Positions 8,385 to 17,866 of a stretch of DNA of 64,000 nt are shown here, one piece after another; the first letter of the stretch is position 1, and each line of letters begins with the position of its first letter. This DNA is from Galactobacter valiniphilus (GTDB lineage Bacteria; Actinomycetota; Actinomycetes; Actinomycetales; Micrococcaceae), in the NCBI RefSeq assembly GCF_003575975.1, contig NZ_QQXK01000008.1:62001-126000 (forward strand), written 5' to 3'. The translations under genes were made by a program, and so were the position numbers. The notes beneath the pieces are model-generated. The model was not told where the DNA came from. It was given only the letters and a program-made list of their open reading frames with translations, and ran no database searches.

Positions 8385-9113
8385 ATGACCTGGCCCACCG
8401 TCGAGGACGGCACCCTGCGCCCCTTCCCCAGCGCCGACGAGAGCTTCGTCGACCCGCGCTTCGCCGAGCGCGTCCTCGCGCCGCTCGTGGTCGTGGATCT
8501 GGCGGCGATCGACCCGGAGTGGGACGGGTGGCTGCCGATCGTGGCCCCCTACGAGCCCGCCGAGGGCTACGTGGGCGAGCGCACCACTGGCGTGCACAGC
8601 TACTTCGCCCGCACCAATTGGCTGGGCTTCGAGCTCACGCCGGACGGCCGCTTGGACTTCAAGGGCGACTGGTCCTTCTTTGAGCACTACGCCCACCCGA
8701 GCCGCTCGCTCGCGGCCCACTACGAGGATCAGCTCGCGGGCTTCACCCAGACCCGCGCCCTCGCCCGCGAGCACGGGGCGCTCATCCACCTGCAGGACCT
8801 CGAGTACTACCCGTTGGAGCAGCTCCTCACGCGCCCTCAGGACTGGCTCGTGGACGTCGCCGACCCGCAGCCCTACGGCGCCAACTGGCAGCACCCACGG
8901 CTCTTCGACCTGGGCGGGGTCGAGCACGGCGAGGAGTACGGGCTCAGCGGCGTGGGCGGCACGGACGTGCACCCGCTCATGCCGAACGGGGACCGCTTCC
9001 ACTTCGTGGCCTCCGTGGTGGGCGCCCATTACCTCCCCCGCGGCGCCGATGAGCTGCTCGTCTTCTTCGAGCCCACGAGCCGCACGGTGCTCGTCACCTT
9101 CGACTACGACTGA
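8385..9113 (+). CDS. Conserved-looking hypothetical protein, 242 aa
   Basis: Unrecognised soluble protein without signal peptide or membrane segment. It is rich in aromatic and acidic residues and contains repeated short motifs such as WDGWLPIVAPYEP, DWSFFEHYAHPS, HGALIHLQDLEYYP and, near the end, LLVFFEPTSRTVLVTFDYD, a beta-rich ending. The composition fits an intracellular SMI1/KNR4- or YwqG-like fold, but I cannot assign it. ATG 8385 is chosen over an upstream in-frame ATG at 8283 because it fits the leaderless promoter TAGGCT and because the upstream residues look random. Convergent with argG. Confidence 0.75.
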   Translation: MTWPTVEDGTLRPFPSADESFVDPRFAERVLAPLVVVDLAAIDPEWDGWLPIVAPYEPAEGYVGERTTGVHSYFARTNWLGFELTPDGRLDFKGDWSFFEHYAHPSRSLAAHYEDQLAGFTQTRALAREHGALIHLQDLEYYPLEQLLTRPQDWLVDVADPQPYGANWQHPRLFDLGGVEHGEEYGLSGVGGTDVHPLMPNGDRFHFVASVVGAHYLPRGADELLVFFEPTSRTVLVTFDYD

Positions 9114-9137
9114 GCACCCGCCTCCCGGGAACAACGC

Positions 9138-9176
9138 GACGGCGGGCCGTCACCTCAAAGGTGACGACCCGCCGTC
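9138..9176. terminator. Bidirectional hairpin terminator
   Basis: 18-base arms GACGGCGGGCCGTCACCT (9138-9155) and its complement with one mismatch (9159-9176), loop CAA. It lies between the convergent hypothetical gene (ends 9113) and argG (ends 9219), so it can serve both. There is no strong T-run, as is common in actinobacteria. Confidence 0.75.
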
Positions 9177-9218
9177 GTGCATTCGAGCGCTCAGCCCGGC
9201 GCTGCCGGGCCGGGCGAC

Positions 9219-10670
<1,452 letters not shown>

Positions 10671-10734
10671 TCACCGAGTCGGTGAAGCGCGTGTGGCGCG
10701 TGAGATGCACGACGGCGCGGGGTCGGGTGCCGCG

Positions 10735-11814
10735 TCAGTGCCCGCGCGCTCCCCGGCGCCGAGCGAAGGCAAGGACCAGCCCGGCGACCACCGCTCCGGC
10801 GGCTCCCAACGCTAGCCACGGCGTCCACGGTCCGATGCCCGTCTTGGCCAACCCCTCCGAGCCGTTGCCCGCGTCCGCTCCGGTGCCGACCGCCGGCTTC
10901 GTGACGACGACGGTCGGCCCGGCCACGGCGGGCCCCTGCGCCACGAGCGTCGTGGTGGCCGTGGTGGCCGTGGTGCCAACGCGCTCGGTCACGGTGGCGG
11001 TGGCGGAGGCCGTGACGGTGCTGGTGCGGTACTCGGTGGCCGTGGCCGTGGCCGTCACCGTCGCTTGCGGCACACACACCGTCAGCTCGAAGCGCGAGGT
11101 GCCGGGGCCGGCGACGGAGGCCGCCGCCGCTTGGTTCGCATTCGGGGTGAGCGCCGTCCATTCCAGGTTGTCGCTGCGTAGCCACTCGGTCGACGAGTCC
11201 GCTCCCTCCTCGTCGATCTGGAATCCGGCGACGTACTCTGGCGTCACCTCGATCGTATGCACGCCGCCGCTCAGGTTCTGCACCTCGCCACTCCAGTAGC
11301 TGAAGTAGTCAACGCCGTACTCCGGCATGTCCTGCCACTTCCCCGAGGGATGACGCACGCCTGCCTGCGATGGGGTGAACGTTCCGGCCGCCACGCCGTC
11401 GACCGTCACCCACATCCCGGTGACGTACGCCAACTGCCCGGACACGTGGACGGTATGAGGGGTTGGCTCGGGCACCGTGATCGGGATCTTGGTGGTGCCC
11501 AGCGGGATGCCCATCCCTCGACCCGTCCACGAGAGCGTGTTGTTCGTGAAGCTGAAGGTCGTGCTCGCGAGGTTCGTCCCCACCGTCGCCGAGGACCCGT
11601 CATTGCCGAGGGGCCCATTAAAGGTGGGATTGTCGACCGTCGCCTTGCCGTTGCAGATGTTGCTTTCGGCGCTGACGGCATCGCTCACGCGCCACGAGGT
11701 GGGCACGTCCTCGGCCGCCAGCGCGGGCGTTGCACCTCCGGTGCCGAGGAGCAGGGACAGCGCAGCTGCTGACACCATGCGACGGGCGGGGGCGGGCACG
11801 CGTGAAAGCTTCAC
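10735..11814 (-). CDS. LAxTG-anchored cell-surface protein
   Basis: 359-aa exported protein. Residues 1-34 form a signal peptide (MKLSRVPAPARRMVSAAALS, then LLLGTGGATPALAAED). The mature part is beta-rich and Asn/Thr/Ser-rich, with no domain I recognise. It is followed by a Thr/Ala/Val-rich stalk (VTATATATEYRTSTVTASAT) and the anchor: LAKTG, a hydrophobic segment and RRRGARGH at the C-terminus. LAxTG is the motif preferred by class E sortases of high-GC actinobacteria; no sortase gene is in the window. Start is GTG 11814 with a strong GGAGGAAAG ribosome site. Likely an adhesin or wall protein of unknown ligand. Confidence 0.88.
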   Translation of the reverse strand: MKLSRVPAPARRMVSAAALSLLLGTGGATPALAAEDVPTSWRVSDAVSAESNICNGKATVDNPTFNGPLGNDGSSATVGTNLASTTFSFTNNTLSWTGRGMGIPLGTTKIPITVPEPTPHTVHVSGQLAYVTGMWVTVDGVAAGTFTPSQAGVRHPSGKWQDMPEYGVDYFSYWSGEVQNLSGGVHTIEVTPEYVAGFQIDEEGADSSTEWLRSDNLEWTALTPNANQAAAASVAGPGTSRFELTVCVPQATVTATATATEYRTSTVTASATATVTERVGTTATTATTTLVAQGPAVAGPTVVVTKPAVGTGADAGNGSEGLAKTGIGPWTPWLALGAAGAVVAGLVLAFARRRGARGH

Positions 11815-11974
11815 CTTTCCTCCGGGGGGTCAGGACAGATCCACCACAAGATAGCTGGTGACCGGGCCCGATGAACACGGTTTCGGCACAGCGATTGCCC
11901 CGCAGGCACGCCACCCGCCATCGCAGGCCGCGTCGCAGGCCGGATACGACGACGCCTTACGTCGACTGTGCAGA

Positions 11975-11980
11975 TACCGT
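11975..11980 (+). promoter_or_regulatory. -10 box TACCGT of a leaderless gene
   Basis: TACCGT ends 7 bases before the ATG at 11988, the same geometry as at 8372-8377 and upstream of argG. It lies in the divergent interval with the LAxTG protein gene. Confidence 0.45.
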
Positions 11981-11987
11981 GACAGAT

Positions 11988-12779
11988 ATGAGAATCGGCT
12001 CGGTGTTTTCTTCCCACGTCACGGCGACGCAGGAGTACATCTTTACCGAGGGGCACGGCCGGGCCCCGGGCGAGCTCAGCATCCGCGGGGACCTCGAGGC
12101 GCGCTCCCACCAGATCCTGCGCGAGCTCGAGGGCGAGCGTCGCACGCCCTGGGACGACGTCCTGGCCGTGCACATCCACCCGCTGCGCTGGCACTGGTGG
12201 GTGCCCTTCGCCGCGCTGGCCGGCGGGTTCGTGATGCTCCTGGGGATGGCCGTCATCGGCGTGGCCGGGGTCGTGGCGACCGCGGCGTTCGCGGCCTTCG
12301 AGGTGCTCAGCTCGCTCTGGGACCTGTTGTCGGGGGCCGAGTGGCGGGAGGCAAACCGCGAGGATCGGCGCAAGGCGGGCCGCGAGACGGAACGCGACCT
12401 ACGGATCCGCGCCCGGCGCGAGGCGAGGCAGGCTCGACGCAGCGCCAAGAAGGAGGCGGCAGCGGCCGCGAAGCGCGCCAAGGCCGAGCGGAAGGCGACC
12501 GGGTCCTCGCCGAGCGGCGGCGGCGCAGCCGCGGGCGGCTTCGGCGGCTGGGCCCCGTCCGGGCCGGCCCCGAAGGAATCCGTGGACCTCGATCCGCTCG
12601 CGCCCTGGGGCAACGTGGCCGTGCGCGTCGTGACGGTGGACGGCCCGGTCGACACGCTCGTGCGCCAGCGCCTCTTCGTGCGCACCACGCGCCGTGGGGC
12701 GCAACGGCTGCGCGAGCGCTACGCCGCGCTCATCGCCGATCCAGCCCTGCGTGCCACGCTCCCCGAGAGGGACCGTTGA
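11988..12779 (+). CDS. Membrane protein with charged Ala/Arg/Lys helix, unknown
   Basis: 263 aa, family not recognised. The N-terminal 70 residues are soluble (DVLAVHIHPLRWHWWVPF leads into the membrane). One long or two short hydrophobic segments follow (ALAGGFVMLLGMAVIGVAGV and VATAAFAAFEVL). Residues of about 120-170 are a very highly charged helix (REANREDRRKAGRETERDLR, RARREARQARRSAKKEAAAA), probably a coiled coil or nucleic-acid-facing segment. A Gly/Ala/Pro linker and a C-terminal globular part with VAVRVVTVDGPVDTLVRQRL end it. ATG 11988 is chosen by the -10 box; an upstream in-frame ATG (11871) would add Arg-rich, non-coding-looking sequence. Function unknown. Confidence 0.75.
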   Translation: MRIGSVFSSHVTATQEYIFTEGHGRAPGELSIRGDLEARSHQILRELEGERRTPWDDVLAVHIHPLRWHWWVPFAALAGGFVMLLGMAVIGVAGVVATAAFAAFEVLSSLWDLLSGAEWREANREDRRKAGRETERDLRIRARREARQARRSAKKEAAAAAKRAKAERKATGSSPSGGGAAAGGFGGWAPSGPAPKESVDLDPLAPWGNVAVRVVTVDGPVDTLVRQRLFVRTTRRGAQRLRERYAALIADPALRATLPERDR

Positions 12780-12793
12780 GGCCAGGCGCGGCG

Positions 12794-13663
12794 TTACTTC
12801 ATGGTGTCGTAGCGCGAACGAAGGACGAGGAACACCCCGTACAACGCCAGGCCGAGGCCGACGGCGACGAGCAGAGGCACCCCCATGGGAAGCTCCCTCA
12901 TGCTCTTGAGCGCCCCGTCCACGCCCGTGGAGTCCTGGGAGTCGCCACGGGCCGCGGCGACGGCTGCGAGCACCCCGACCGCGGCGAGCGTGATCCCCTT
13001 GCCGAAGTAGCCGGCGACACCGCAGACCGTGAGCGCCGAGGCCACGGCCGGCGAGCTCGGCCTGCGCAGTTCGTCCTTCCACTTGCGGCGCACGCCGTTC
13101 ACACAAAACACCAGGCCGACCACGCCGAGGAGGGCACCAGCAAGCCAGAGCAGCACCTGGCCTCCGGGTGCGCTCGCGAGCGTCGTGGAGGCCTGGGACG
13201 CTGCCCGCCCCGAATCCGAAGCGTCGCCGCGAACGAATCCGACGAAGGCCGCTGCGACGGCGGCGTACGCCGCGGCCTGGCCGAGAGCCTTGAGGAAGTC
13301 CTTCCACCGCCGCCGACCTTCCTGCTCCCGGGGGTCGGCGCTGCCGCCCGCCTTCAACGAGGCCGTACCAAAGAACGCGTTGAACAGGTTCCAGAGCGCC
13401 AGCAGTGCGGTACCGAGCAAACACAACCACAGCAACACCAACCCGAAGGGCTGTTGGGCCAGCACCTTGATGGCGCCGGACTGTTCGGTGTCGCCCTTGC
13501 CGCCAACCGCTACCCAGACGGCGGTACACCCCAAAATGATGTGCACGAGCCCATTGGCTACAAAACCTGCGCGTGCAACGCGCTCGAACCACGGGTGATC
13601 CGCGATCCGCCCGGCCGTCGCCCCTGCGTCCCTGGCCACGCGCTTGACCTGTTCCTTGACCAT
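12794..13663 (-). CDS. DUF1206 family membrane protein
   Basis: 289-aa integral membrane protein with about six hydrophobic segments arranged as three repeats, each beginning with a Gly-rich stretch: ARAGFVANGLVHIILGCTA, LGQAAAYAAVAAAFVGFVRG and CGVAGYFGKGITLAAVGVLA. This three-fold pattern and the length fit the DUF1206 family, whose function is not known. Start is ATG 13663. It is convergent with the preceding gene (14 bases between stops), and its neighbours give no functional hint. Confidence 0.8.
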   Translation of the reverse strand: MVKEQVKRVARDAGATAGRIADHPWFERVARAGFVANGLVHIILGCTAVWVAVGGKGDTEQSGAIKVLAQQPFGLVLLWLCLLGTALLALWNLFNAFFGTASLKAGGSADPREQEGRRRWKDFLKALGQAAAYAAVAAAFVGFVRGDASDSGRAASQASTTLASAPGGQVLLWLAGALLGVVGLVFCVNGVRRKWKDELRRPSSPAVASALTVCGVAGYFGKGITLAAVGVLAAVAAARGDSQDSTGVDGALKSMRELPMGVPLLVAVGLGLALYGVFLVLRSRYDTMK

Positions 13664-13784
13664 GCCGTCCCCCTCCGCTGAACGCCGATGCTACGCCGCC
13701 GCCCGGCCCGCCAGCGCCACCTGATCGGCCCGGCATGTCCCCGGAGGCGTTAGGCTCATGCGTGCGCCACGAAAGGGGACCGAC

Positions 13785-14357
13785 GTGCTCATCGGGCGGA
13801 GGAATGGGCCTCGTTTCGAGGCCAGCCGCGAGGGGGTCAGGCTCATCGGCTTCAGCCGCTGGCCGGAGCCGCTCCCCCGCACGGCCTCCGACGGCCGCCC
13901 GCTCAAGCGCAGCTACGCCGAGCGCGTCGACGAGATCGGCGTGCGCGCCAGCCGCGGCGGGCGCGTGACGTCCGTCAGCTGGGATGAGATCCTGCGCCTG
14001 AGCGTCGGGTGGCAGGCCACACCGGACGCCGGCGCCTACGCCGACGTCGGCACGCCCCGGACCGCGTTCCTCGTCTCCCTCGCGCATGTGTACTGCCTGC
14101 CGCACCCGCCTGACAAGCCGCAGGTGAGCGTGGACGGGGGCTGGGATCAGCGACCCCTGCACGGGGTCGCCCTGTTCGAGCTCACCACGGACGCCGGGAC
14201 GTGGTACCTCGACGCGCCGCTCGACCGCCGTGGCTTCGACGCCGCGACGGCCGCTGCGACCCAGGCGCTCCTCGACGGCTACCGGGCGGACGCCGCCCTC
14301 CGCGCGGGCCTCCCGGAGACCTGGCCCACGGGCACCTTCCGGCCGGGCCTGGACTGA
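13785..14357 (+). CDS. Hypothetical protein, 190 aa
   Basis: Unrecognised soluble protein. It contains VRLIGFSRWPEPLPR, GRVTSVSWDEILRLSVGW, TAFLVSLAHVYCLPHPPD and a C-terminal helical ALLDGYRADAALRAG. GTG 13785 is preferred as start: GAAAGGGG ends six bases before it, and TAGGCT at 13751-13756 would start transcription near 13763, which excludes the in-frame ATG at 13758. A strong hairpin follows at 14394-14430. Function unknown. Confidence 0.7.
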   Translation: MLIGRRNGPRFEASREGVRLIGFSRWPEPLPRTASDGRPLKRSYAERVDEIGVRASRGGRVTSVSWDEILRLSVGWQATPDAGAYADVGTPRTAFLVSLAHVYCLPHPPDKPQVSVDGGWDQRPLHGVALFELTTDAGTWYLDAPLDRRGFDAATAAATQALLDGYRADAALRAGLPETWPTGTFRPGLD

Positions 14358-14393
14358 ACCCGCCCCCACGCCGTCGGGCATTCACGGACGCCA

Positions 14394-14430
14394 AACGGCC
14401 CCGCCTCCCACTAGGGGAGGCGGGGCCGTT
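14394..14430. terminator. Bidirectional terminator, 16-bp perfect stem
   Basis: AACGGCCCCGCCTCCC (14394-14409) pairs perfectly with 14415-14430 around the loop ACTAG. On the plus strand the stem ends in GTT and on the minus strand also in GTT. It separates the hypothetical gene (ends 14357) from convergent der (ends 14443). Confidence 0.85.
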
Positions 14431-14442
14431 GATCTGTACCGA

Positions 14443-15972
14443 TCAGCGCTTGCGTCCGCGCTTCTCGCGCACGCGCATCTGGATGTCGATGGGCGTGCCG
14501 CGGAAATCGAACGTCTCGCGCAGGCGGCGCTGGATGAAGCGGCGGTAGCCGGGATCCAGGAAGCCGGTCGTGAAGAGCACAAACTTGGGCGGGCGGGCCG
14601 AGACCTGCGTGCCGAAGAGGATGCGGGGCTGCTTGCCGCCGCGCAGCGGGTGCGGGTGGGCCGCGACAAGCTCGCCCAGGAAGGCGTTGAGCTTGCCCGT
14701 GGAGATGCGGCGATCCCACGATTCCAGGGCGATATCCAGCGCCTTGGTCAGCTTGTCCTTGTGCCAGCCGGTCTTGGCCGAGATGTTCACGCTCGGCGCC
14801 CACTCGACGTGCTTGAGATCCTGCTCGATCTCGCGCTCCAGGTAGCGGCGGCGGTCCTCGTCCAGCAGGTCCCACTTGTTGTAGGCGAGCACGAGCGAGC
14901 GGCCCGCGTCGATCACCTGCTGCAGGATGCGCTGATCCTGCTCGGAGAGCACCTCGTCCACGGCGAGCAGCACAACGGCGACCTCGGCCTTGTCCAGGGC
15001 CGTGGCCGTGCGCAGGGACGCGTAGTAGTCGGCGCCCTGGGCCATGTGCTGGCGGCGGCGCAGGCCGGCGGTATCGACGAAGCGCCACGTGCGCCCGCCG
15101 AGCTCCACGAGCTCATCCACGGGATCGCGCGTGGTGCCGGCGAGCTCGTTGACGACAACGCGCTCCTCGCCGGCCAGCTTGTTCAGCAGGGAGGACTTGC
15201 CGACGTTCGGGCGGCCGAGCAGGGCCACGCGACGCGGGCCACCCTCGGGCAGCGGATCACCGTAGGCGGATTCCTCCGGGAGCACCTCGAGCACGGCGTC
15301 GAGCATGTCGCCCGTGCCGCGTCCGTGCAGGGAGGAGACGGGCCACGGCTGGCCAAAGCCGAGCGACCACAGCATGGCGGCGTCGGCCTCGAGGGCCGGG
15401 CCGTCCACCTTGTTTGCGACCAGGACGACCGGCTTCTTCTTGCGGCGCAGCATCTTCACGACGGCCTCGTCGGTCGCCGTGGCGCCCACCGTGGCGTCCA
15501 CGACGAGGATGACGGCGTCGGCCACGTCCACGGCGCGCTCGGCCTGATCGGCGACCATCTTGTCGATGCCCTTGGCGTCGACCTCCCAGCCGCCGGTGTC
15601 GACGAGCGTGAAGTCGGTGCCCGACCACTCGGCGTCGTAGGAGACGCGGTCGCGGGTGACGCCCGGGAGGTCCTCCACGACGGCCTCGCGGCGGCCGATG
15701 ATGCGGTTCACGAGCGTGGACTTGCCCACGTTCGGGCGGCCGACGATCGCGACGACGGGCGGAATGATGGCCTCTTCGGCCTCCCATTCCTCCCACGCCT
15801 CGCCGCTGAGCAGCGCGGCGTCCTCGGCCTCGAGCTCGTAGTTCTCGAGTCCGGCGCGCAGGCTCGCGGCGCGGGCGTCGGCCTCGTCGTCGGACATGGC
15901 GGCAAGGCGCTCGGCGACGTCGTCCTCGCCGTAGTCGCGGAAATCGTCGCCCTCAGTCTCGAGCGGGGTCAT
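14443..15972 (-). CDS. der: Ribosome biogenesis GTPase Der
   Basis: Double-domain GTPase needed for 50S subunit assembly, 509 aa. Two P-loops GRPNVGKS are at residues 78-85 and 253-260, each with G2-G4 motifs: VDTGG then NKVD in the first half, VDTAG then NKWD in the second. A KH-like domain ends in a basic tail (REKRGRKR). An acidic N-terminal extension of about 70 residues, absent from E. coli Der, is usual in actinobacteria. Start ATG 15972 follows GGAGGAG. It lies 79 bases downstream of cmk on the same strand, a pairing common in actinobacteria. Confidence 0.97.
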   Translation of the reverse strand: MTPLETEGDDFRDYGEDDVAERLAAMSDDEADARAASLRAGLENYELEAEDAALLSGEAWEEWEAEEAIIPPVVAIVGRPNVGKSTLVNRIIGRREAVVEDLPGVTRDRVSYDAEWSGTDFTLVDTGGWEVDAKGIDKMVADQAERAVDVADAVILVVDATVGATATDEAVVKMLRRKKKPVVLVANKVDGPALEADAAMLWSLGFGQPWPVSSLHGRGTGDMLDAVLEVLPEESAYGDPLPEGGPRRVALLGRPNVGKSSLLNKLAGEERVVVNELAGTTRDPVDELVELGGRTWRFVDTAGLRRRQHMAQGADYYASLRTATALDKAEVAVVLLAVDEVLSEQDQRILQQVIDAGRSLVLAYNKWDLLDEDRRRYLEREIEQDLKHVEWAPSVNISAKTGWHKDKLTKALDIALESWDRRISTGKLNAFLGELVAAHPHPLRGGKQPRILFGTQVSARPPKFVLFTTGFLDPGYRRFIQRRLRETFDFRGTPIDIQMRVREKRGRKR

Positions 15973-16051
15973 GGTCTCCTCCGAGGAGTCTTGGTGTTGC
16001 TGCGGCCACTAGGTCAGCGGGCGCAAGAGGACAGTCTATCTCCGAGCCGCC

Positions 16052-16744
16052 TCAGGCGGTCTCGGCGCCGGACTGCTCGGCGACGGTGGCCAGGACGGCC
16101 TGCACGGTCTGTTCGAAGTCCAGGTCCGAGGAATCCACGAGGACGACGCCGGGCGCCGCCTCCGTGAAGTTCACGACCGTGGAGTCGCGCTTGTCGCGCT
16201 CCGAGACCTGCTTGGCCAGCTGTTCGGCGCTCTGGGAGTTGTTCAGCTCCAGGCCGCGGCGGGCCAGTCGCACCTCCTCGCGGGCGGTGAGCAGGATGCG
16301 GGCGTCCGCGTCGGGGGCCACCACCGTGGTGGTGTCGCGCCCCTCGGCGACGATGCGCCCGGCGGCCTCGATGGCCGCGCGCTGGCGCGCCACGAGGTTC
16401 TCTCGGACGGCCAGGTTGGTGGCCACGGCCGAGACGGCGCCGGAGACCCGCGGCTCGCGGATCTCCGCGGTGACGTCGCGGCCACCCACCAGCACGCGCT
16501 GCGCGTCCGGGCTCGTGGTGAGCTCGATGTCGGCGGCGCGCACGGCGGCGGCGATGGCGTCCTGGTCCTCGAGGTCCAGGCCGGACTCGAGGGCGGCAAA
16601 CGTCACCGCACGGTACATGGCGCCCGTGTCCAGGTAGGCGGCGCCGAGGCGGCGGGCCACCTCCTTGGAGACGGAGGACTTGCCGGAGCCCGCGGGGCCG
16701 TCGATGGCAACGACGAGCTGCTCTGCCTTGGTCTGCTCGGTCAC
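16052..16744 (-). CDS. cmk: Cytidylate kinase
   Basis: Phosphorylates CMP and dCMP with ATP. 230 aa, with P-loop DGPAGSGKSSVSKEVARRLG at residues 15-34, the family segment YLDTGAMYRAVT, and the nucleoside-specific VAEGRDTTTVVAPDADARIL. Ends with an acidic tail. Start GTG 16744 directly abuts the TAA of tyrA (no spacer), so translation is probably coupled. Length is normal for the CMP kinase 1 family. Confidence 0.97.
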   Translation of the reverse strand: MTEQTKAEQLVVAIDGPAGSGKSSVSKEVARRLGAAYLDTGAMYRAVTFAALESGLDLEDQDAIAAAVRAADIELTTSPDAQRVLVGGRDVTAEIREPRVSGAVSAVATNLAVRENLVARQRAAIEAAGRIVAEGRDTTTVVAPDADARILLTAREEVRLARRGLELNNSQSAEQLAKQVSERDKRDSTVVNFTEAAPGVVLVDSSDLDFEQTVQAVLATVAEQSGAETA

Positions 16745-17866
16745 TTACTGCACCACTTTCCAGTTCAGGGCGCTGAGGGTGCCCTCGAGTTCGTCGCGGC
16801 GGCCGGGGATCACCTGGATCTCCACGAGGCCCACCTGATAGCCGGCGGAGTGTTCCATCCGCAGGTCCTCGATGTTGATGCCTGCCTCGCCGATGTCGGA
16901 GAGCAGGCGGGCGATCTGGCCGGGCTTGTCGTCCACGATCACGCCGACGGTCGCGAAGGACTGCGGCGGCGCACCGTGCTTGCCGGGGATCCGAGCCTGA
17001 CCCTGGTTGCCCTCGCTCAGGAGCTGGGCCAGATCAAGCGCCGCGCCGGCGGCCTCGGGGGCCTCCAGCGTGCCGATGAGCCGGTCAAGGTCCTCGCGCA
17101 GCCCGTGCAGGATCGGCACGATCGCCGGCGCGTTGTGCGAGAGGATCTGGATCCACAGGGCGGGATCGCTCGCGGCGATGCGCGTCGTGTCGCGCAGGCC
17201 GTTGCCGGCCAGCGCGAGCGCGGCGCCGGGGGCGTCGAGCAGGCGGGAGGCCAGCAGCGAGGAGGCCACCTGGGGGAAGTGCGAGATGAGGGCCACGGAG
17301 CGGTCGTGCTCCTCGGCGTCCATCTGCGTCACCGAGGCACCCAGGTCGGCGCCGGCGGCCTTGGCCACGCGCACCGCGGCGGCCGAGCTGCCGGCGTGAG
17401 GCACCACGATCCACGGCGCCGAGTAGAAGAGCTCGCCGCGCGCCGCCACGGGGCCTGAGCGCTCGCGCCCGGCCATGGGGTGGGCCCCCACGTAGCGGGA
17501 GAGCTCCGTCTCGCCGAGGGCTTCGTCAGCGAGCAGCGCGCGCAGGATCGAGGCCTTAACGGAGGCGATATCGATCACCGTCGCCTGCGGGAACTCCCGC
17601 AGGGCGCCGGACACGACGGCGGCCGCCACATCCGGCGGGGTCGCCACGATGACAAGCTCGGGAGCGAAGGCAGCACCGGGCGGCACGGCCACGCCGGCCC
17701 CCAGGTCCACCGCCACGCGCTGCGCCGTGGGGGACGCGTCGCGCAGCCCCACGGACAGGCCCAGGGCGCGCAGGCCCAGGGCGGCGGAGGCCCCGAGGAG
17801 CCCCGTGCCGATGACCAGGACGGGCCCGGAAAGGTACGTGAGCTGCTCGGGCGAACCCGAGGTCAC
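16745..17866 (-). CDS. tyrA: Prephenate dehydrogenase
   Basis: Oxidatively decarboxylates prephenate to 4-hydroxyphenylpyruvate in tyrosine synthesis. 373 aa: NAD(P)-binding domain with GTGLLGASAALGLRALGL at about residues 20-37, substrate region GAHPMAGRERSG, and a dimer domain containing LISHFPQVASSLLASRL. The last 70 residues (VGVIVDDKPGQIARLLSDIG onward) form an ACT domain, so feedback control by tyrosine or another amino acid is expected. GTG 17866 is chosen because it sits in a GTGA overlap with rluB. Confidence 0.95.
   Translation of the reverse strand: MTSGSPEQLTYLSGPVLVIGTGLLGASAALGLRALGLSVGLRDASPTAQRVAVDLGAGVAVPPGAAFAPELVIVATPPDVAAAVVSGALREFPQATVIDIASVKASILRALLADEALGETELSRYVGAHPMAGRERSGPVAARGELFYSAPWIVVPHAGSSAAAVRVAKAAGADLGASVTQMDAEEHDRSVALISHFPQVASSLLASRLLDAPGAALALAGNGLRDTTRIAASDPALWIQILSHNAPAIVPILHGLREDLDRLIGTLEAPEAAGAALDLAQLLSEGNQGQARIPGKHGAPPQSFATVGVIVDDKPGQIARLLSDIGEAGINIEDLRMEHSAGYQVGLVEIQVIPGRRDELEGTLSALNWKVVQ

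Noticed and set aside
5832-9134. Very long open frame on the minus strand (about 1,100 codons)
   Set aside because: It runs antisense through the MFS gene and the hypothetical gene and shows Arg/His/Gly-rich random composition. Long antisense frames are expected at this G+C, and the recognisable proteins lie in other frames.
12399-14381. Long minus-strand open frame of 660 codons
   Set aside because: Antisense to the hypothetical protein at 13785 and out of frame with the DUF1206 gene inside it; composition is typical of a GC-rich shadow frame.
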